From Pseudomonas sp. P8_241 (GTDB lineage: Bacteria; Pseudomonadota; Gammaproteobacteria; Pseudomonadales; Pseudomonadaceae), in NCBI RefSeq assembly GCF_034008315.1, contig NZ_CP125377.1, positions 2,368,001 through 2,432,000 of the forward strand: a stretch of 64,000 bases of DNA, in the 5' to 3' direction. Shown piece after piece: positions 29,061-38,531 of this stretch. The position numbers were made by a program, and so were the translations under genes. The notes beneath the pieces were generated by a model. It was not told the DNA's origin. It saw nothing but the letters and a program-made list of their open reading frames with translations, and made no database searches. How positions within the stretch are numbered: the stretch's first letter is position 1; each line of letters begins with the position of its first letter.

Positions 29061-30772
29061 TTCCCGCCTTCATTGATGACTCCGCTCCACCAGGTGAAAT
29101 TGCGGTTTTCCGTAAGCTGGAGAGTTCGAATTTCGGCTGGACCGTGATTCATTCGCTGGATCTTGCTCCCTACAATCACCACCGGCGCACCGAACTCGAC
29201 TTTGTAATTTTGATCCCGGAAGTTGGCATTTTGTGCGTCGAGGTTAAATCTCACAGTGAGATTGGATTCGACGGCAGCCGCTGGTATCCAGACAGCATCA
29301 CTAAATCGCCATTCCGCCAGGCGCAGGATGCCCGGTTTGCACTGCGCCGCCGGCTTGTGGAGCGTATGGGTGGAATTTCACATGTCCCAGTCATTCACTG
29401 CTGCATCTTCCCGCGGGCGGATTTTGTCGTGTCTGCCAACATGTCCATCCTTCCTTTTGAAGTAATGGATCGTCACCGATTCAAAGCCTGTGCCACCGGG
29501 GATGAATTGTGTGATGAGCTGAAACGCATGGCAATGCGGATCATTGATGCGGATCCGACAGTTGCTTCGATGAAGACGCCGCTGTCAGAAAAGCAGGTGG
29601 AGGACTTCGTCAAATTCTGTTTTCCCATTCGTACGCGCCAGCCGGAAAAAGTTGCCGAAATCCGTTATCGCGAGGAGGAACTCGAAAAACTTCTCCGTGA
29701 TCAGCAGCGGCCGGTACTTCGGCTGACGGAATACAACCTGCGTGTGTTGGTGGAAGGCGGTGCCGGAACTGGAAAATCTCTGATTGGGCTCGAAATCGCA
29801 CGACGCAAGGCCGCCCAAGGGCTTCGTGTGGGCTACCTGTGTTTTAACCGGCTTATCGGTAACTGGGCTGCACGCGAAGTTGAAGCCGGTCACAATCCTC
29901 TCCTTGTCGGCGGTTCTGTGCTGAGCATGTTGATGTCCCTGACTGGAATTGAGGCGCCGGAGCATCCAGATGAGACTTTCTGGTCGGACCTGCCGTTGGA
30001 AATACAGGATCGCCTCACAGACCCGACGTGCGGACTTGATGCACAGTTCGACTATCTCGTTATCGACGAAGCCCAGGATATTTTGGCGCGCCCAGACCTT
30101 CTTGACTGCATTCGCCTACTGCTGGAAGGGGGGCTCGAAGGCGGTTCCTATCTTATGCTGGGCGATTTCCGCAACCAAGTGTTGACCGAGGCCTCTTTTC
30201 TAGAGGCTAACCTGACTGGTGTGCGGGACCACTCCGCCAGGTGGGTCCTCGCCGAAAACTGCCGAAACTACAAGGCTATAGGCCAGATCGCGATGAAGCT
30301 TTCCAAGGCTGATCGGAGTACCTACTCAGGGTACCTGCGCCAAGGCGGTGGCCTGCATGCTTGGAACTTAAGCCTGTACCAAGATGCGGCGGATCAGGTC
30401 CGTCAGATCATCGCCCTCCTAGAGTCGTCTTTGGCCAGCGGATTTCGAGAAGAGGACATTACGGTACTTTCCTTCGGAGGCGAGCATCAATCGGTGCTAC
30501 CCCTGCTTCGAGATACGTCCCGCTATCCAATCGTTAGCGCCTGGGCGGCGGGAGCAAAGGGCATCCGCTCGTCTACTGTTTCCGCCTACAAGGGTCTTGA
30601 AAATAAGGTCGTCATCATCACCGACGTGATCCCTTCTGACAGCGGGTTCGATCGCAGCCGCTTCTACACGGGCATTACTCGAGCACGGGAGCGGCTCCAT
30701 CTCTTATGTCACGCGTCTGGCGCCGCACAGCTGGCAGAATGGGTCACAAGCGCAGGGAAAGAATATGAATAG
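29051..30772 (+). CDS. NERD nuclease domain fused to UvrD/SF1-type helicase
   Basis: 573 residues. The N-terminal NERD domain (about residues 10-130) shows the PD-(D/E)XK-like pattern RRTELDFVILIPEVGILCVEVKSH (Asp 46-48 region, E-V-K near 63-65). An SF1 helicase follows: Walker A GGAGTGKSLIG (about 236-245), Walker B DYLVIDEAQDI (about 334), and the C-terminal motifs SAYKGLENKVVIITD and FYTGITRARERLHLL. It probably nicks or cleaves and translocates on DNA. The GTG at 29051 is preferred because GAGGAG lies eight bases upstream; an ATG at 29057 is in frame. Overlaps gene 2 and the next gene by 8-10 bases. NERD-helicases are recurrent in defence islands. Confidence 0.9.
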   Translation: MRMIPAFIDDSAPPGEIAVFRKLESSNFGWTVIHSLDLAPYNHHRRTELDFVILIPEVGILCVEVKSHSEIGFDGSRWYPDSITKSPFRQAQDARFALRRRLVERMGGISHVPVIHCCIFPRADFVVSANMSILPFEVMDRHRFKACATGDELCDELKRMAMRIIDADPTVASMKTPLSEKQVEDFVKFCFPIRTRQPEKVAEIRYREEELEKLLRDQQRPVLRLTEYNLRVLVEGGAGTGKSLIGLEIARRKAAQGLRVGYLCFNRLIGNWAAREVEAGHNPLLVGGSVLSMLMSLTGIEAPEHPDETFWSDLPLEIQDRLTDPTCGLDAQFDYLVIDEAQDILARPDLLDCIRLLLEGGLEGGSYLMLGDFRNQVLTEASFLEANLTGVRDHSARWVLAENCRNYKAIGQIAMKLSKADRSTYSGYLRQGGGLHAWNLSLYQDAADQVRQIIALLESSLASGFREEDITVLSFGGEHQSVLPLLRDTSRYPIVSAWAAGAKGIRSSTVSAYKGLENKVVIITDVIPSDSGFDRSRFYTGITRARERLHLLCHASGAAQLAEWVTSAGKEYE

Positions 30773-33700
30773 GGAACGATCTTCGGAAATTGAATTTCTG
30801 CGTGGCGAGCTGGTGGGACCTGCGCGCCCCCTAGACTCGGTACGCCCCGGCACTACGGTAACCCTTGATGCGCAGGGCTGCTTTCGGTTAGCCGAGGATG
30901 CCGATGGGACTTTGTACTACCAATGCAATGACAGCGATGTTTTGCAGGAAATTGTGCACTATCGAGGCGAAACGCCCATGCAGCGTTATGGCGCGGGTCT
31001 TTTGCACCCGCGCAACGATGTGCGAGGTGCTGTGATTGAAGAAGCATCGGATGACAGCCCATCTGGCGGGGAGCAGGGCGAGGACGCAGCGGCTGAAACC
31101 ATTCAAGCGGTTGTTACCGATCCGGATGAGCCTGCGTCGCCAACGGTGTCCGCGAGTAGCGACGCGGTTGCGGAAGGCGTCGGAGCGGAAACGGACGATG
31201 ACGATTTCGAGGTCAGTAACGACGACATGTACCAGCCTTCGGTCATGGGCATTAGTTTTTGCCTCGAGAAGGGGGAAGGCGAATTTGTCGTCGCGTTGCC
31301 ATCCATGAAAAAGCTCTTTTGGCAGCTGCCAGAAGCCGCCCCGTTCCCGGTTAACGGGCGGTATGAGCCCTGCATAAAGATCACCACCAAGGAGGGCTGT
31401 GAGCGCAGGACCGAGGCGTGGCGGCGTGTACCGGCGACCAGTACGGACACCTGCGAGCGGTTTGTGTTGGCGGATTTAAAAGCCGGTGTCACCGTATCGA
31501 GAAATCTTGACCTGCCGGGTGGCCCAGCTCTTCAGATTCAGGTGTTTCCGCGGTACATGCATGGAAAGTGGATCGTCACCTGCGTGCTGCGAAACCAATC
31601 AGACGCCAGCACCATGAAGAGTCAGGCGGAACGGGTACGCGGCATACTGTTCCAGGCTTGCTTCGAGGTGCGTGTGCAGGGTGGTGCGACCTTCAGTCGT
31701 TACCCTGAAGGCGTCAGGCCGTTTGGGCAGTTCGATGATGACGAGCAGACGCTGGCACTGTTGTACCGTGATGAGGCGACTTGGGCGATTGGGCATGGCT
31801 GTGCGGCGGGATGGGACAGTTTGAAGGATGCTACGCCGGACGCGGTCTTCGCCGATGTGATGCCGGCCGTCGAACTGCCGAGTATGACGCCCGACATTCG
31901 GGACCGGGATGGCAAGCCGGTCACCCTCTCAATGCGCGAGCTGGCAGGCCTCCCGTCCTTTGCCGAGGGGGGCGCGGCCTGGGAGACGCTCGACCGCCTC
32001 GCCAGAGAGTATGCGGCGTGGATTGAGGTGCGCGAGACGGAAAGCGCGGGGCTGGAGCCGCATTTGCGTGAGGTAGCCGCACGTCATCTAGAGGGCTGCA
32101 GGCAGTGCCTTCTCCGCATCCGCAATGGCATTGCAATTCTGCAGGAAGATGAAACTGCGCTAGAGGCCTTCCGATTGGCAAATCAGGGCATGATGCTGCA
32201 ACAGATAGCCTCTAAACAGATCGTGCGCCGTCCTTTGGTCCGGATCAACGGCTGCGTGGAGGCAGCCGAAGTACTTGAAGGTCAACCCCGCACCCCATGG
32301 AAAGTTTGGGTCGAGCGTACAGAGAAGCCTCAAATTGGCAATTGGCGCGCCTTCCAGGTTGCTTTTCTGCTGATGAGTATCGCCGGGCTGGTCGACGGGC
32401 GTAGTGACGACCGAGAAGTCGTTGACCTGGTTTGGTTTCCCACAGGGGGAGGAAAGACCGAGGCCTATTTAGCAGTCGCAGCCTTTTACATGTTTCACCA
32501 GCGCTTGATTGCGCGTCCCGATGACGAACTTCAACTCGACGGCACCAACGTCTTTATGCGCTATACCCTGCGCATGCTGACCACCCAGCAGTTCCAGCGT
32601 GCCGCCAGCTTGATCTGCTCGATGGAGCAGATCCGGATACGCCGGAAAGAAGAGTCCGTCCGCCCCCAACTAGGGAGAACGCAATTTACGCTGGGGTTGT
32701 GGATTGGATCAAGTGGGTCACCGAACACTTGGGCAGACGCCAGTACTGCTATTCAGAAGTACAGCCGCAACGATGTGGCAGGCAATCCGTTGGTGCTTAC
32801 TGAATGTCCTTGGTGTCGAAGCACTATCGGCCGGCTTGAACAGGATGCCGCCGGGCGTCGCAATATAGGCAACGGTAATAATCTCGCCGGACTGGCATTT
32901 TCTGGCAAGCGCCCGTACCTGAAGTGTTCTGACGTTAGCTGTGAATATGGTGGCGAGCGTGACAGGCTTCCAGTCGAGGTGATTGATGAGGCCATCTATA
33001 AAAATCCGCCGTCCATGTTCATCGGTACGGCAGACAAGTTTGCGATGATGGCTTGGAAGCCGGAAACCGGTGCACTTTTTGGTTTCGATCATGATGGCAA
33101 TGGAAATGTTGCCCTCGTCAGGCAGCCGCCAGGGTTAATCATTCAAGATGAGTTTCACCTGATTTCCGGACCATTGGGTACGATATATGGTCTCTATGAA
33201 GGTGTGATTGAACGGTTTTGCACTGCAGAGATAGGCCGACATCTTGTTCGACCCAAAATTATTGCCTCGACGGCCACCATCCGTGGTGCAACGGAACAGG
33301 TCCGTAGTGTCTATGCCCGAGAAAATCTTCAATTGTTCCCCAGTCCAGGGCTCGCAATGGGGGACTCGTTCTTCGGCCGCTATGCCAATACCCAAGAGGG
33401 CCAACTTGCAGAAGGGCGCTTATACCTTGGTATTCATGCTAGTGGTTACCGATCTTTCCTGACTGCGCAGGTTCGTACTTTCTCTGCAGCACTGTTCAGG
33501 GCTGGGATGTTCGAGGACGGGAAGGATGCGTGGTGGACCCTGCTGGCGTTTTACAACAGCCTTCGTGAGCTCGGTGGTGCTCAGACCTTGTTCCAGTCTG
33601 ACATTGCCGCACGCATGAAGGACTACTCGCACCGTTATGGACTCAAGGGTAGTACGCAACGCTACCTCGATAAAGTTGTGGAGCTGACCAGCCGCCAAAG

Positions 33701-34463
33701 TCAGGCTCAGTTGGTAGAGTTGATGGATCGACTGGCATTGGACTGGAATGACAAAAAATCCATCGATGCTTGCCTTGCGTCCAACATCATTGAAGTTGGT
33801 GTCGACATTGACCGGCTGGCTTTAATGGCTGTTGTCGGCCAGCCCAAGTCAACCGCGCAATATATCCAAGTAACGGGCCGTGTCGGTCGGCGCTGGGCTG
33901 ACCGACCGGGCCTGATACTAAGTATGTTCAATCCGAGCAAAAGCCGTGACCGCTCGCATTTTGAGCAGTTCCACAGCTATCACCGCCGTCTGTATGAACG
34001 TGTTGAGCCCACCTCGGCCACGCCGTTCTCGGTCGAGGCAGTGGAGCGTGCCTTGACCGGCGCGCTCTTGGTTTGGGCTAGGCAGTACCATGACGCGAAA
34101 TCGCCCGGCGAGTCCTTTGGTGACTATGACGTTTATCTGAAGGAGGCGTTAGAGTTCCTGCTTGAGCGTTGTGAAACCATCATGGAAAAGCAACCAGCGG
34201 AGTCGGACCGCGTGCGTGTAGCCATGCGCAAGATATATAGCGACCTTCGCAGAAAATGGCTGGCCCACCCGCAGGAATGGTGGGCGTATCCGCAAAAAAA
34301 AGATGGCGAGTACCTGATGTTGTGGTCCGGTGTGTTCGCAAGCCGCGAACAGAAACTGAAGGGCGCGAGGGTACTCAGCAGCATGCGCAATGTTGATGGT
34401 ACTGCCCGCGCAGCGATCAGCAACAACTATTTCGCAGAGGAGCAAACCGAACATGGCCAGTGA
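30765..34463 (+). CDS. DrmA-like DISARM helicase
   Basis: 1232 residues. The N-terminal about 550 residues are accessory with an acidic linker (about 85-150). The SF2 helicase core follows: Walker A VWFPTGGGKTEAYLA (about 555-570), motif II IIQDEFHLISGPLG (DEFH, about 795), motif III ASTATIRGA (about 836) and motifs V-VI ASNIIEVGVDIDRL plus QYIQVTGRVGRRW (about 1005-1045). Cysteine pairs CPWC (about 681) and CSDVSC (about 722) could bind zinc. This domain order, the DEFHLISGPLG box and the following DUF1998 gene are characteristic of DrmA. DrmA-DrmB form the core of DISARM, which blocks phage DNA; here no methyltransferase gene is present. Confidence 0.9.
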   Translation: MNRERSSEIEFLRGELVGPARPLDSVRPGTTVTLDAQGCFRLAEDADGTLYYQCNDSDVLQEIVHYRGETPMQRYGAGLLHPRNDVRGAVIEEASDDSPSGGEQGEDAAAETIQAVVTDPDEPASPTVSASSDAVAEGVGAETDDDDFEVSNDDMYQPSVMGISFCLEKGEGEFVVALPSMKKLFWQLPEAAPFPVNGRYEPCIKITTKEGCERRTEAWRRVPATSTDTCERFVLADLKAGVTVSRNLDLPGGPALQIQVFPRYMHGKWIVTCVLRNQSDASTMKSQAERVRGILFQACFEVRVQGGATFSRYPEGVRPFGQFDDDEQTLALLYRDEATWAIGHGCAAGWDSLKDATPDAVFADVMPAVELPSMTPDIRDRDGKPVTLSMRELAGLPSFAEGGAAWETLDRLAREYAAWIEVRETESAGLEPHLREVAARHLEGCRQCLLRIRNGIAILQEDETALEAFRLANQGMMLQQIASKQIVRRPLVRINGCVEAAEVLEGQPRTPWKVWVERTEKPQIGNWRAFQVAFLLMSIAGLVDGRSDDREVVDLVWFPTGGGKTEAYLAVAAFYMFHQRLIARPDDELQLDGTNVFMRYTLRMLTTQQFQRAASLICSMEQIRIRRKEESVRPQLGRTQFTLGLWIGSSGSPNTWADASTAIQKYSRNDVAGNPLVLTECPWCRSTIGRLEQDAAGRRNIGNGNNLAGLAFSGKRPYLKCSDVSCEYGGERDRLPVEVIDEAIYKNPPSMFIGTADKFAMMAWKPETGALFGFDHDGNGNVALVRQPPGLIIQDEFHLISGPLGTIYGLYEGVIERFCTAEIGRHLVRPKIIASTATIRGATEQVRSVYARENLQLFPSPGLAMGDSFFGRYANTQEGQLAEGRLYLGIHASGYRSFLTAQVRTFSAALFRAGMFEDGKDAWWTLLAFYNSLRELGGAQTLFQSDIAARMKDYSHRYGLKGSTQRYLDKVVELTSRQSQAQLVELMDRLALDWNDKKSIDACLASNIIEVGVDIDRLALMAVVGQPKSTAQYIQVTGRVGRRWADRPGLILSMFNPSKSRDRSHFEQFHSYHRRLYERVEPTSATPFSVEAVERALTGALLVWARQYHDAKSPGESFGDYDVYLKEALEFLLERCETIMEKQPAESDRVRVAMRKIYSDLRRKWLAHPQEWWAYPQKKDGEYLMLWSGVFASREQKLKGARVLSSMRNVDGTARAAISNNYFAEEQTEHGQ

Positions 34464-36393
34464 TATTCGACTGGGGCAACTGATTGCTCCCTTTGGTCCG
34501 GGGAGCATCTACACCGACAAGAACGGTATTCCCAATATCGTCTGTGGTTTGGACTTCTGGCACAAGCAGAGAGATGAGCGAGGCAATTGGAAGGCAGATG
34601 AAACGGCCATGCGCAGGCATGCGATCTACGAGCCGCGACTTTCCACGTTGCTCCGTGTTCCTTACTTTCGCCAGCCACCGGAGTATTGCAATGACGACCA
34701 GAATCCCGGTCTCTCCAAGTTGGAGGTTCAGACGCATCGTTTCCCCACGTGGTATGTCGACAGCTTCAGTGGGAAAATGCGCCGTTTCAGTCTTGGCACG
34801 CTGAAACTTGCCCCTCTCGAAAAAGGGGAAAAGCTGGCGCGTTGGCGTCCAGTCCGTTTCATCAGTGTTTGCAGTCATGGGCATATCGCGGACTTTCCAT
34901 GGAAGGACTGGTGCGGATGCGTGTGCTTAGGTGACAGTGGACTGGTCCTGAATGATTCAGGTGGTCCGGACTTACGGTCCATAAGGGTATCGTGCACGAG
35001 ATGCGCACAATCAAAGACGTTGGCCGGCTCTATGGGTATGACTCTTGATCAGTCGAAAAGCGCTATCACAGGATCCGGGCTTGATGACTCAGGTATCCGC
35101 TGTAGCGGGGAGCGCCCTTGGCTTGGCCAAACAGCCCAGCCATGCGACGCCTATCCAGTAGCCGTCTTGATTAACCAATCGAATATCTATTTTGGCAAGA
35201 CCTTATCCTCGATCTATCTGCCAGACATGACCAGTGAGCAGACTGTCGCCGACATTCAGAAAATCCTGCGGCGGGAAGATATGGATTTGAGCGACGTCAA
35301 AATCCTCGTCCAGTCCAAGTCCGGGCGGGAGGCGCTTGCTCTAACGATACTTCGCGATATCCTTAAACCTCATTTCGACCCGCTTCCCGATGACAAGCAA
35401 TTGATGAAAGCCATCAACCCCCTCATCCATGGTACCTCGGTGGGTTGCGAAGGGGGACAACCTGTCATGCAGGAATCAGAGTCGCTCACGTTCCGGCGGG
35501 CCGAGTACAACGTTTTACGCAATGAAGTGGGGCCTGGCGTGGACGATGAGCTCAGAGTCATCCCTAGCTTGGTTCCGGATGGCCTGAAACATTGGTTCGG
35601 GCGGGTCAACTTGGTTGAACGCTTGCGCGAGACCCGCGCTTTCTGCGGATTCGAACGCCTGATACGGGCGAGGGATCCGCTCGAAGCCATGCCTTCATCG
35701 GCCATGAATCAGCTTTTTCTGCATCCGCCAGAGTCCGCACACCAATGGTTGCCTGCCATCAAGAACTACGGCGAGGGTATTTTTGTCGAGCTAAGCGAGG
35801 ATGCCGTATGTCAATGGCTCGATAATAACGCGGGTTGGCTGAAAGAGCGGCTCGACCAAGAATTTGTAGATCGGATGGGTAACGAGCCGAATCTCTTGCC
35901 GCCTCTCCAGAGCAACGGCTGGACGCCGCAATGGGCCGCCCGCTATCTTCTGGTTCATACTCTGGCGCACGTCATGATCAATCAGATGGTTTTCGAGTGC
36001 GGTTACTCGTCAGCCGCGCTGAAAGAACGCATTTTCGTGTCAAACGATCCAGGGGCACCTATGGCCGCCATCCTCATCTATACAGCCGCCGGAGATTCGG
36101 AGGGGAGTCTTGGCGGGCTGGTTCGCATTGGCCGACGGGAGCTGTTCGAGCCGATGGTCCGCAGGGCCATCTCGCGGGCGTCTTGGTGTTCTGCCGATCC
36201 CGTGTGCTCGGAGGATCTGGGCGGTACGGGTTCGCGGCGGGTAAACAAGGCGGCCTGTCATGCTTGCGTGCTGCTGCCGGAAACGGCCTGTGAAACAATC
36301 AATAGCGGGTTGGATCGAGCAATGATAGTCGGAACGCCTCAAGAGCCTCAGGTAGGTTTTTTGTCTGACTTGATGCAAGGATTCATAGTCTGA
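34453..36393 (+). CDS. DrmB-like DUF1998 protein
   Basis: 646 residues from ATG 34453 (GAGGAG 10 bases upstream), overlapping drmA-like by 11 bases. The N terminus IRLGQLIAPFGPGSIYTDKNGIPNIVCGLDFW is the typical DrmB opening. Cysteine clusters suggest zinc binding (CSHGHIADFPWKDWCGCVC; VSCTRCAQ near 180; a C-terminal CSADPVCSED...CHACVLLPETAC). The DUF1998 region (about 480-620) contains HTLAHVMINQMVFECGYSSAALKERIFV and ILIYTAAGDSEGSLGGLVRIGR. DrmB partners DrmA on DNA in DISARM. Last gene of the five-gene operon. Confidence 0.9.
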   Translation: MASDIRLGQLIAPFGPGSIYTDKNGIPNIVCGLDFWHKQRDERGNWKADETAMRRHAIYEPRLSTLLRVPYFRQPPEYCNDDQNPGLSKLEVQTHRFPTWYVDSFSGKMRRFSLGTLKLAPLEKGEKLARWRPVRFISVCSHGHIADFPWKDWCGCVCLGDSGLVLNDSGGPDLRSIRVSCTRCAQSKTLAGSMGMTLDQSKSAITGSGLDDSGIRCSGERPWLGQTAQPCDAYPVAVLINQSNIYFGKTLSSIYLPDMTSEQTVADIQKILRREDMDLSDVKILVQSKSGREALALTILRDILKPHFDPLPDDKQLMKAINPLIHGTSVGCEGGQPVMQESESLTFRRAEYNVLRNEVGPGVDDELRVIPSLVPDGLKHWFGRVNLVERLRETRAFCGFERLIRARDPLEAMPSSAMNQLFLHPPESAHQWLPAIKNYGEGIFVELSEDAVCQWLDNNAGWLKERLDQEFVDRMGNEPNLLPPLQSNGWTPQWAARYLLVHTLAHVMINQMVFECGYSSAALKERIFVSNDPGAPMAAILIYTAAGDSEGSLGGLVRIGRRELFEPMVRRAISRASWCSADPVCSEDLGGTGSRRVNKAACHACVLLPETACETINSGLDRAMIVGTPQEPQVGFLSDLMQGFIV

Positions 36394-36669
36394 TTACCTG
36401 TGCGCAACGTAGCTCTCCGGACGGGGGAGGTGCATAACTTTCCAGTGTATGCATGTGCCGCCGTTCCGGACTGTACGCGGTACGACGGGTGTGGGGGGGG
36501 GGGAGATGCGGTTGTCCGAGACTGTCCGCTTTGGACTGCTGCCAGTAGCTGCCCTTGTCAGCTAGGTTACGAAGCGTAATGGTTAAAACCAATGCAGTCA
36601 TTGGTCACGTGGAGTGCAATTTCGCACTTCGTCCGCGCATTAACTTTAAGTTTGCTGAGGCGTCTAATG
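36394..36669. other. 276-bp intergenic region with an 11-base G tract
   Basis: No credible gene. A run of 11 G residues lies near 36493-36503; no flanking frame appears to depend on it. No clear terminator for the defence operon was found. Confidence 0.4.
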
Positions 36670-36885
36670 TTACTCTCGCCGAGGCATACGCAGCGTGCTC
36701 TTGATCCTGAGTCCAATAATCCCTTGGAGCATCTGCTCTGCCAGTTGAGCATCAGCAATGCAGGTGATGCCACGCTCATTCAGGGTGAACAGTGACTCGG
36801 GAAGGCGTCCTTCATTGCGAGCCTTAATGATCGCGGACTTCGATACTCCAACGCGGCGGGCGATCTCGCTAATAGTGCATCGCAT
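36670..36885 (-). CDS. small helix-turn-helix protein
   Basis: 71 residues: MRCTISEIARRVGVSKSAIIKARNEGRLPESLFTLNERGITCIADAQLAEQML... The start is a MerR/AlpA/terminase-small-subunit-like helix-turn-helix. Full-length terminase small subunits are longer, so this may be a truncated phage gene or a standalone regulator of the element. No strong ribosome site. Opposite in strand to the defence operon. Confidence 0.5.
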   Translation of the reverse strand: MRCTISEIARRVGVSKSAIIKARNEGRLPESLFTLNERGITCIADAQLAEQMLQGIIGLRIKSTLRMPRRE

Positions 36886-37397
36886 GACTGTTAACCTCGC
36901 TGCTGGCTTTCTGCAAGCGTAGGTCAGATGATCTCTTTTTTCGTATTTTAAGGCTGGGTACGGGGCTGAAGTCCTAACTTTCCGCTGCTGAGACTCCGAA
37001 CATATTTGGCCATCATGAACGGCAACTGCAGACCCTTAGGGGCCGCTCGGAAATCACAGATTGCAGATTGTTAGGGGCTTAACTGCGTGTCCCATGGTCT
37101 ACTTTTTGGCCGTTTTCTGCCTCTCTCAACCGGCTACCAACTACCCAACGTAGCCGGCAAGTTGAGCCACGGTTAGCGAATGAGACTGCGCGAACGGCGT
37201 TTAGGGTAAATCTCTGATTTCTCACGGGAGCTAGTCAATATCTGCGAAGGACGCGATCACTCCAGCGCCATCCGCGCCTATCGACTAAGCTCGGGTACTT
37301 TTTGAACGAAGTGCGTGCCGGGACGAGAACCAACAACTGTTCCCCCCTTACAAGCGCTATGCGCACGCGTTCTTCCTTTAGGCCAGAGATACCAAAA
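36886..37397. other. 512-bp non-coding stretch with one copy of a diverged repeat
   Basis: The part from about 37100 to 37385 resembles 40410-40665 (see repeat entries). The remainder contains short GC-rich dyads (AGACCCTTAGGGGCCGC) but no gene. Confidence 0.45.
37100..37385 (+). repeat. diverged long repeat, copy A
   Basis: Shares ordered blocks with copy B at 40410-40665: GGCCGTTTTCTG, GAGCCACGGTTAGCGAAT, GGCGTTTAGGGTAA and a 40-base block at 37253-37292 matching 40537-40576 with a handful of differences. Confidence 0.55.
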
Positions 37398-37979
37398 ATG
37401 GGTAAATTTCCCGGGGCAAGCCAAGCAGTCTATGAGGCCGCTATCAGAGGCGATTTTCACCAAGTCAACGCCTCAGTAGCTGCGGGTGCAAATCTTAATG
37501 CTTTAAATAGCAACGGAGACACACTGCTGCAAGATATGGTGTTTTGGCTAGCTGAGGATCAAAGCCAACTTTGTGGCGAAATGCTGCGATTGTTACTACA
37601 GCTTGGGGCAAATCCCAACATCCTCGGCGACGAAGGTTCTTCTGCGCTGACGGCAGCGATGTTGTGTATGAATTCGGAGCTGCTGGGGATACTTCTAAGC
37701 GCAGGTGCCGACCCGAACCAGCCTAGGGGCCTCTGTGAGTCGGACAGCTTTTACGACTGGGCTGAATTCGATTACAGCTACAACGTATGGATGCGCGATA
37801 ACGTGGAGTTTGAATTGATCAGTCCACCTGAAGAGCCTACCGATGCAGACCAAGTATCGGAGGAGTCCTATTTGGATTACTTGGATCGGATGGCCGTCAA
37901 GTACGGAGTCCGCCGGCCCGATCATCTTTTACTGTTGCGAAGGTTTGGGGCGAAGTCAGCGCATGAGATCAATACATAG
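37398..37979 (+). CDS. ankyrin-repeat protein
   Basis: 193 residues from ATG 37398 (MGKFPGASQAVYEAAIRGDFHQVNASVAAG). Ankyrin-type repeats are visible: AAIRGDFHQVNASVAAGANLNALNSNGDTLLQ, EMLRLLLQLGANPNILGDEGSSALTAAM and ELLGILLSAGADPNQP. The C-terminal third is acidic and repeat-poor. Small cytosolic ankyrin proteins in islands often act as immunity or protein-interaction modules; no adjacent toxin is recognised. An in-frame upstream extension to 37302 lies in the diverged repeat and is less likely. Confidence 0.8.
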   Translation: MGKFPGASQAVYEAAIRGDFHQVNASVAAGANLNALNSNGDTLLQDMVFWLAEDQSQLCGEMLRLLLQLGANPNILGDEGSSALTAAMLCMNSELLGILLSAGADPNQPRGLCESDSFYDWAEFDYSYNVWMRDNVEFELISPPEEPTDADQVSEESYLDYLDRMAVKYGVRRPDHLLLLRRFGAKSAHEINT

Positions 37980-38159
37980 AAGTGGGTGTTCGTGACTGGC
38001 GGTGTTCATTGCGCCGTAACGGCAACACTCGGTCTGAGAGTGCTCATTGCTTTGCCTAACGGCCGCTATTGGCCGATTTCCGACAGTCTCGATCGGCGGA
38101 GATCAACCTTAAAGGCATTCATTGCGCGTGAACTATCCAGATTCAAAATTAATAACTTA

Positions 38160-38516
38160 TTAGGAACCGGCTACGCGACCTTTCGAAACCCATCGCCAAA
38201 GAGCTGGGCAAATGACCGCAATGAACCAAATTCCGATTATGGGAAGAATAGATACGAACAACAACCTAAATGTATTCAGCTCAATGAGCTGTTCCCCAGT
38301 ATGAAAAGTTTTTCTGCCCCACCAAGCGGACTCAAATTCGCTGAAAATGTTGCATGAGAAAAACGCTCCATCCACCGCCATCATCTGTGATCGGTCACTT
38401 CCATAGAGTACGCACTGCCCTGGGAGAATGTTTAGATATTCCGCACATAGCCAAATGGCGATGCCACCTAGCCAGAGGCCGCTAAGTACAATTGCAACTC
38501 GGATGTTCCGCGACAT
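38160..38516 (-). CDS. small two-helix membrane protein
   Basis: 118 residues with two hydrophobic helices (VAIVLSGLWLGGIAIWLCAEYL and FRLLFVSILPIIGIWFIAVICPALW) separated by a polar 60-residue loop (GQCVLYGSDRSQMMAVDGAFF). The topology resembles small accessory membrane proteins seen in islands. It starts 15 bases after the stop of the even smaller membrane gene at 38532. No strong ribosome site, and no family recognised. Confidence 0.5.
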   Translation of the reverse strand: MSRNIRVAIVLSGLWLGGIAIWLCAEYLNILPGQCVLYGSDRSQMMAVDGAFFSCNIFSEFESAWWGRKTFHTGEQLIELNTFRLLFVSILPIIGIWFIAVICPALWRWVSKGRVAGS

Positions 38517-38531
38517 AGCTGCTTGGGTTTC

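Noticed and set aside
26368..36393. A standard class 1 or class 2 DISARM locus
   Set aside because: No methyltransferase, SNF2 DrmD or PLD DrmC gene is found in or beside the operon.
36493..36503. 11-base G tract as a phase-variable switch
   Set aside because: No gene has this tract in its start or promoter in an obvious way; it may be an ordinary slippage-prone run.
37986..38357. A 123-codon plus-strand frame after the ankyrin gene
   Set aside because: Crosses repeat-like intergenic sequence and the better-supported membrane protein on the minus strand; no ribosome site.
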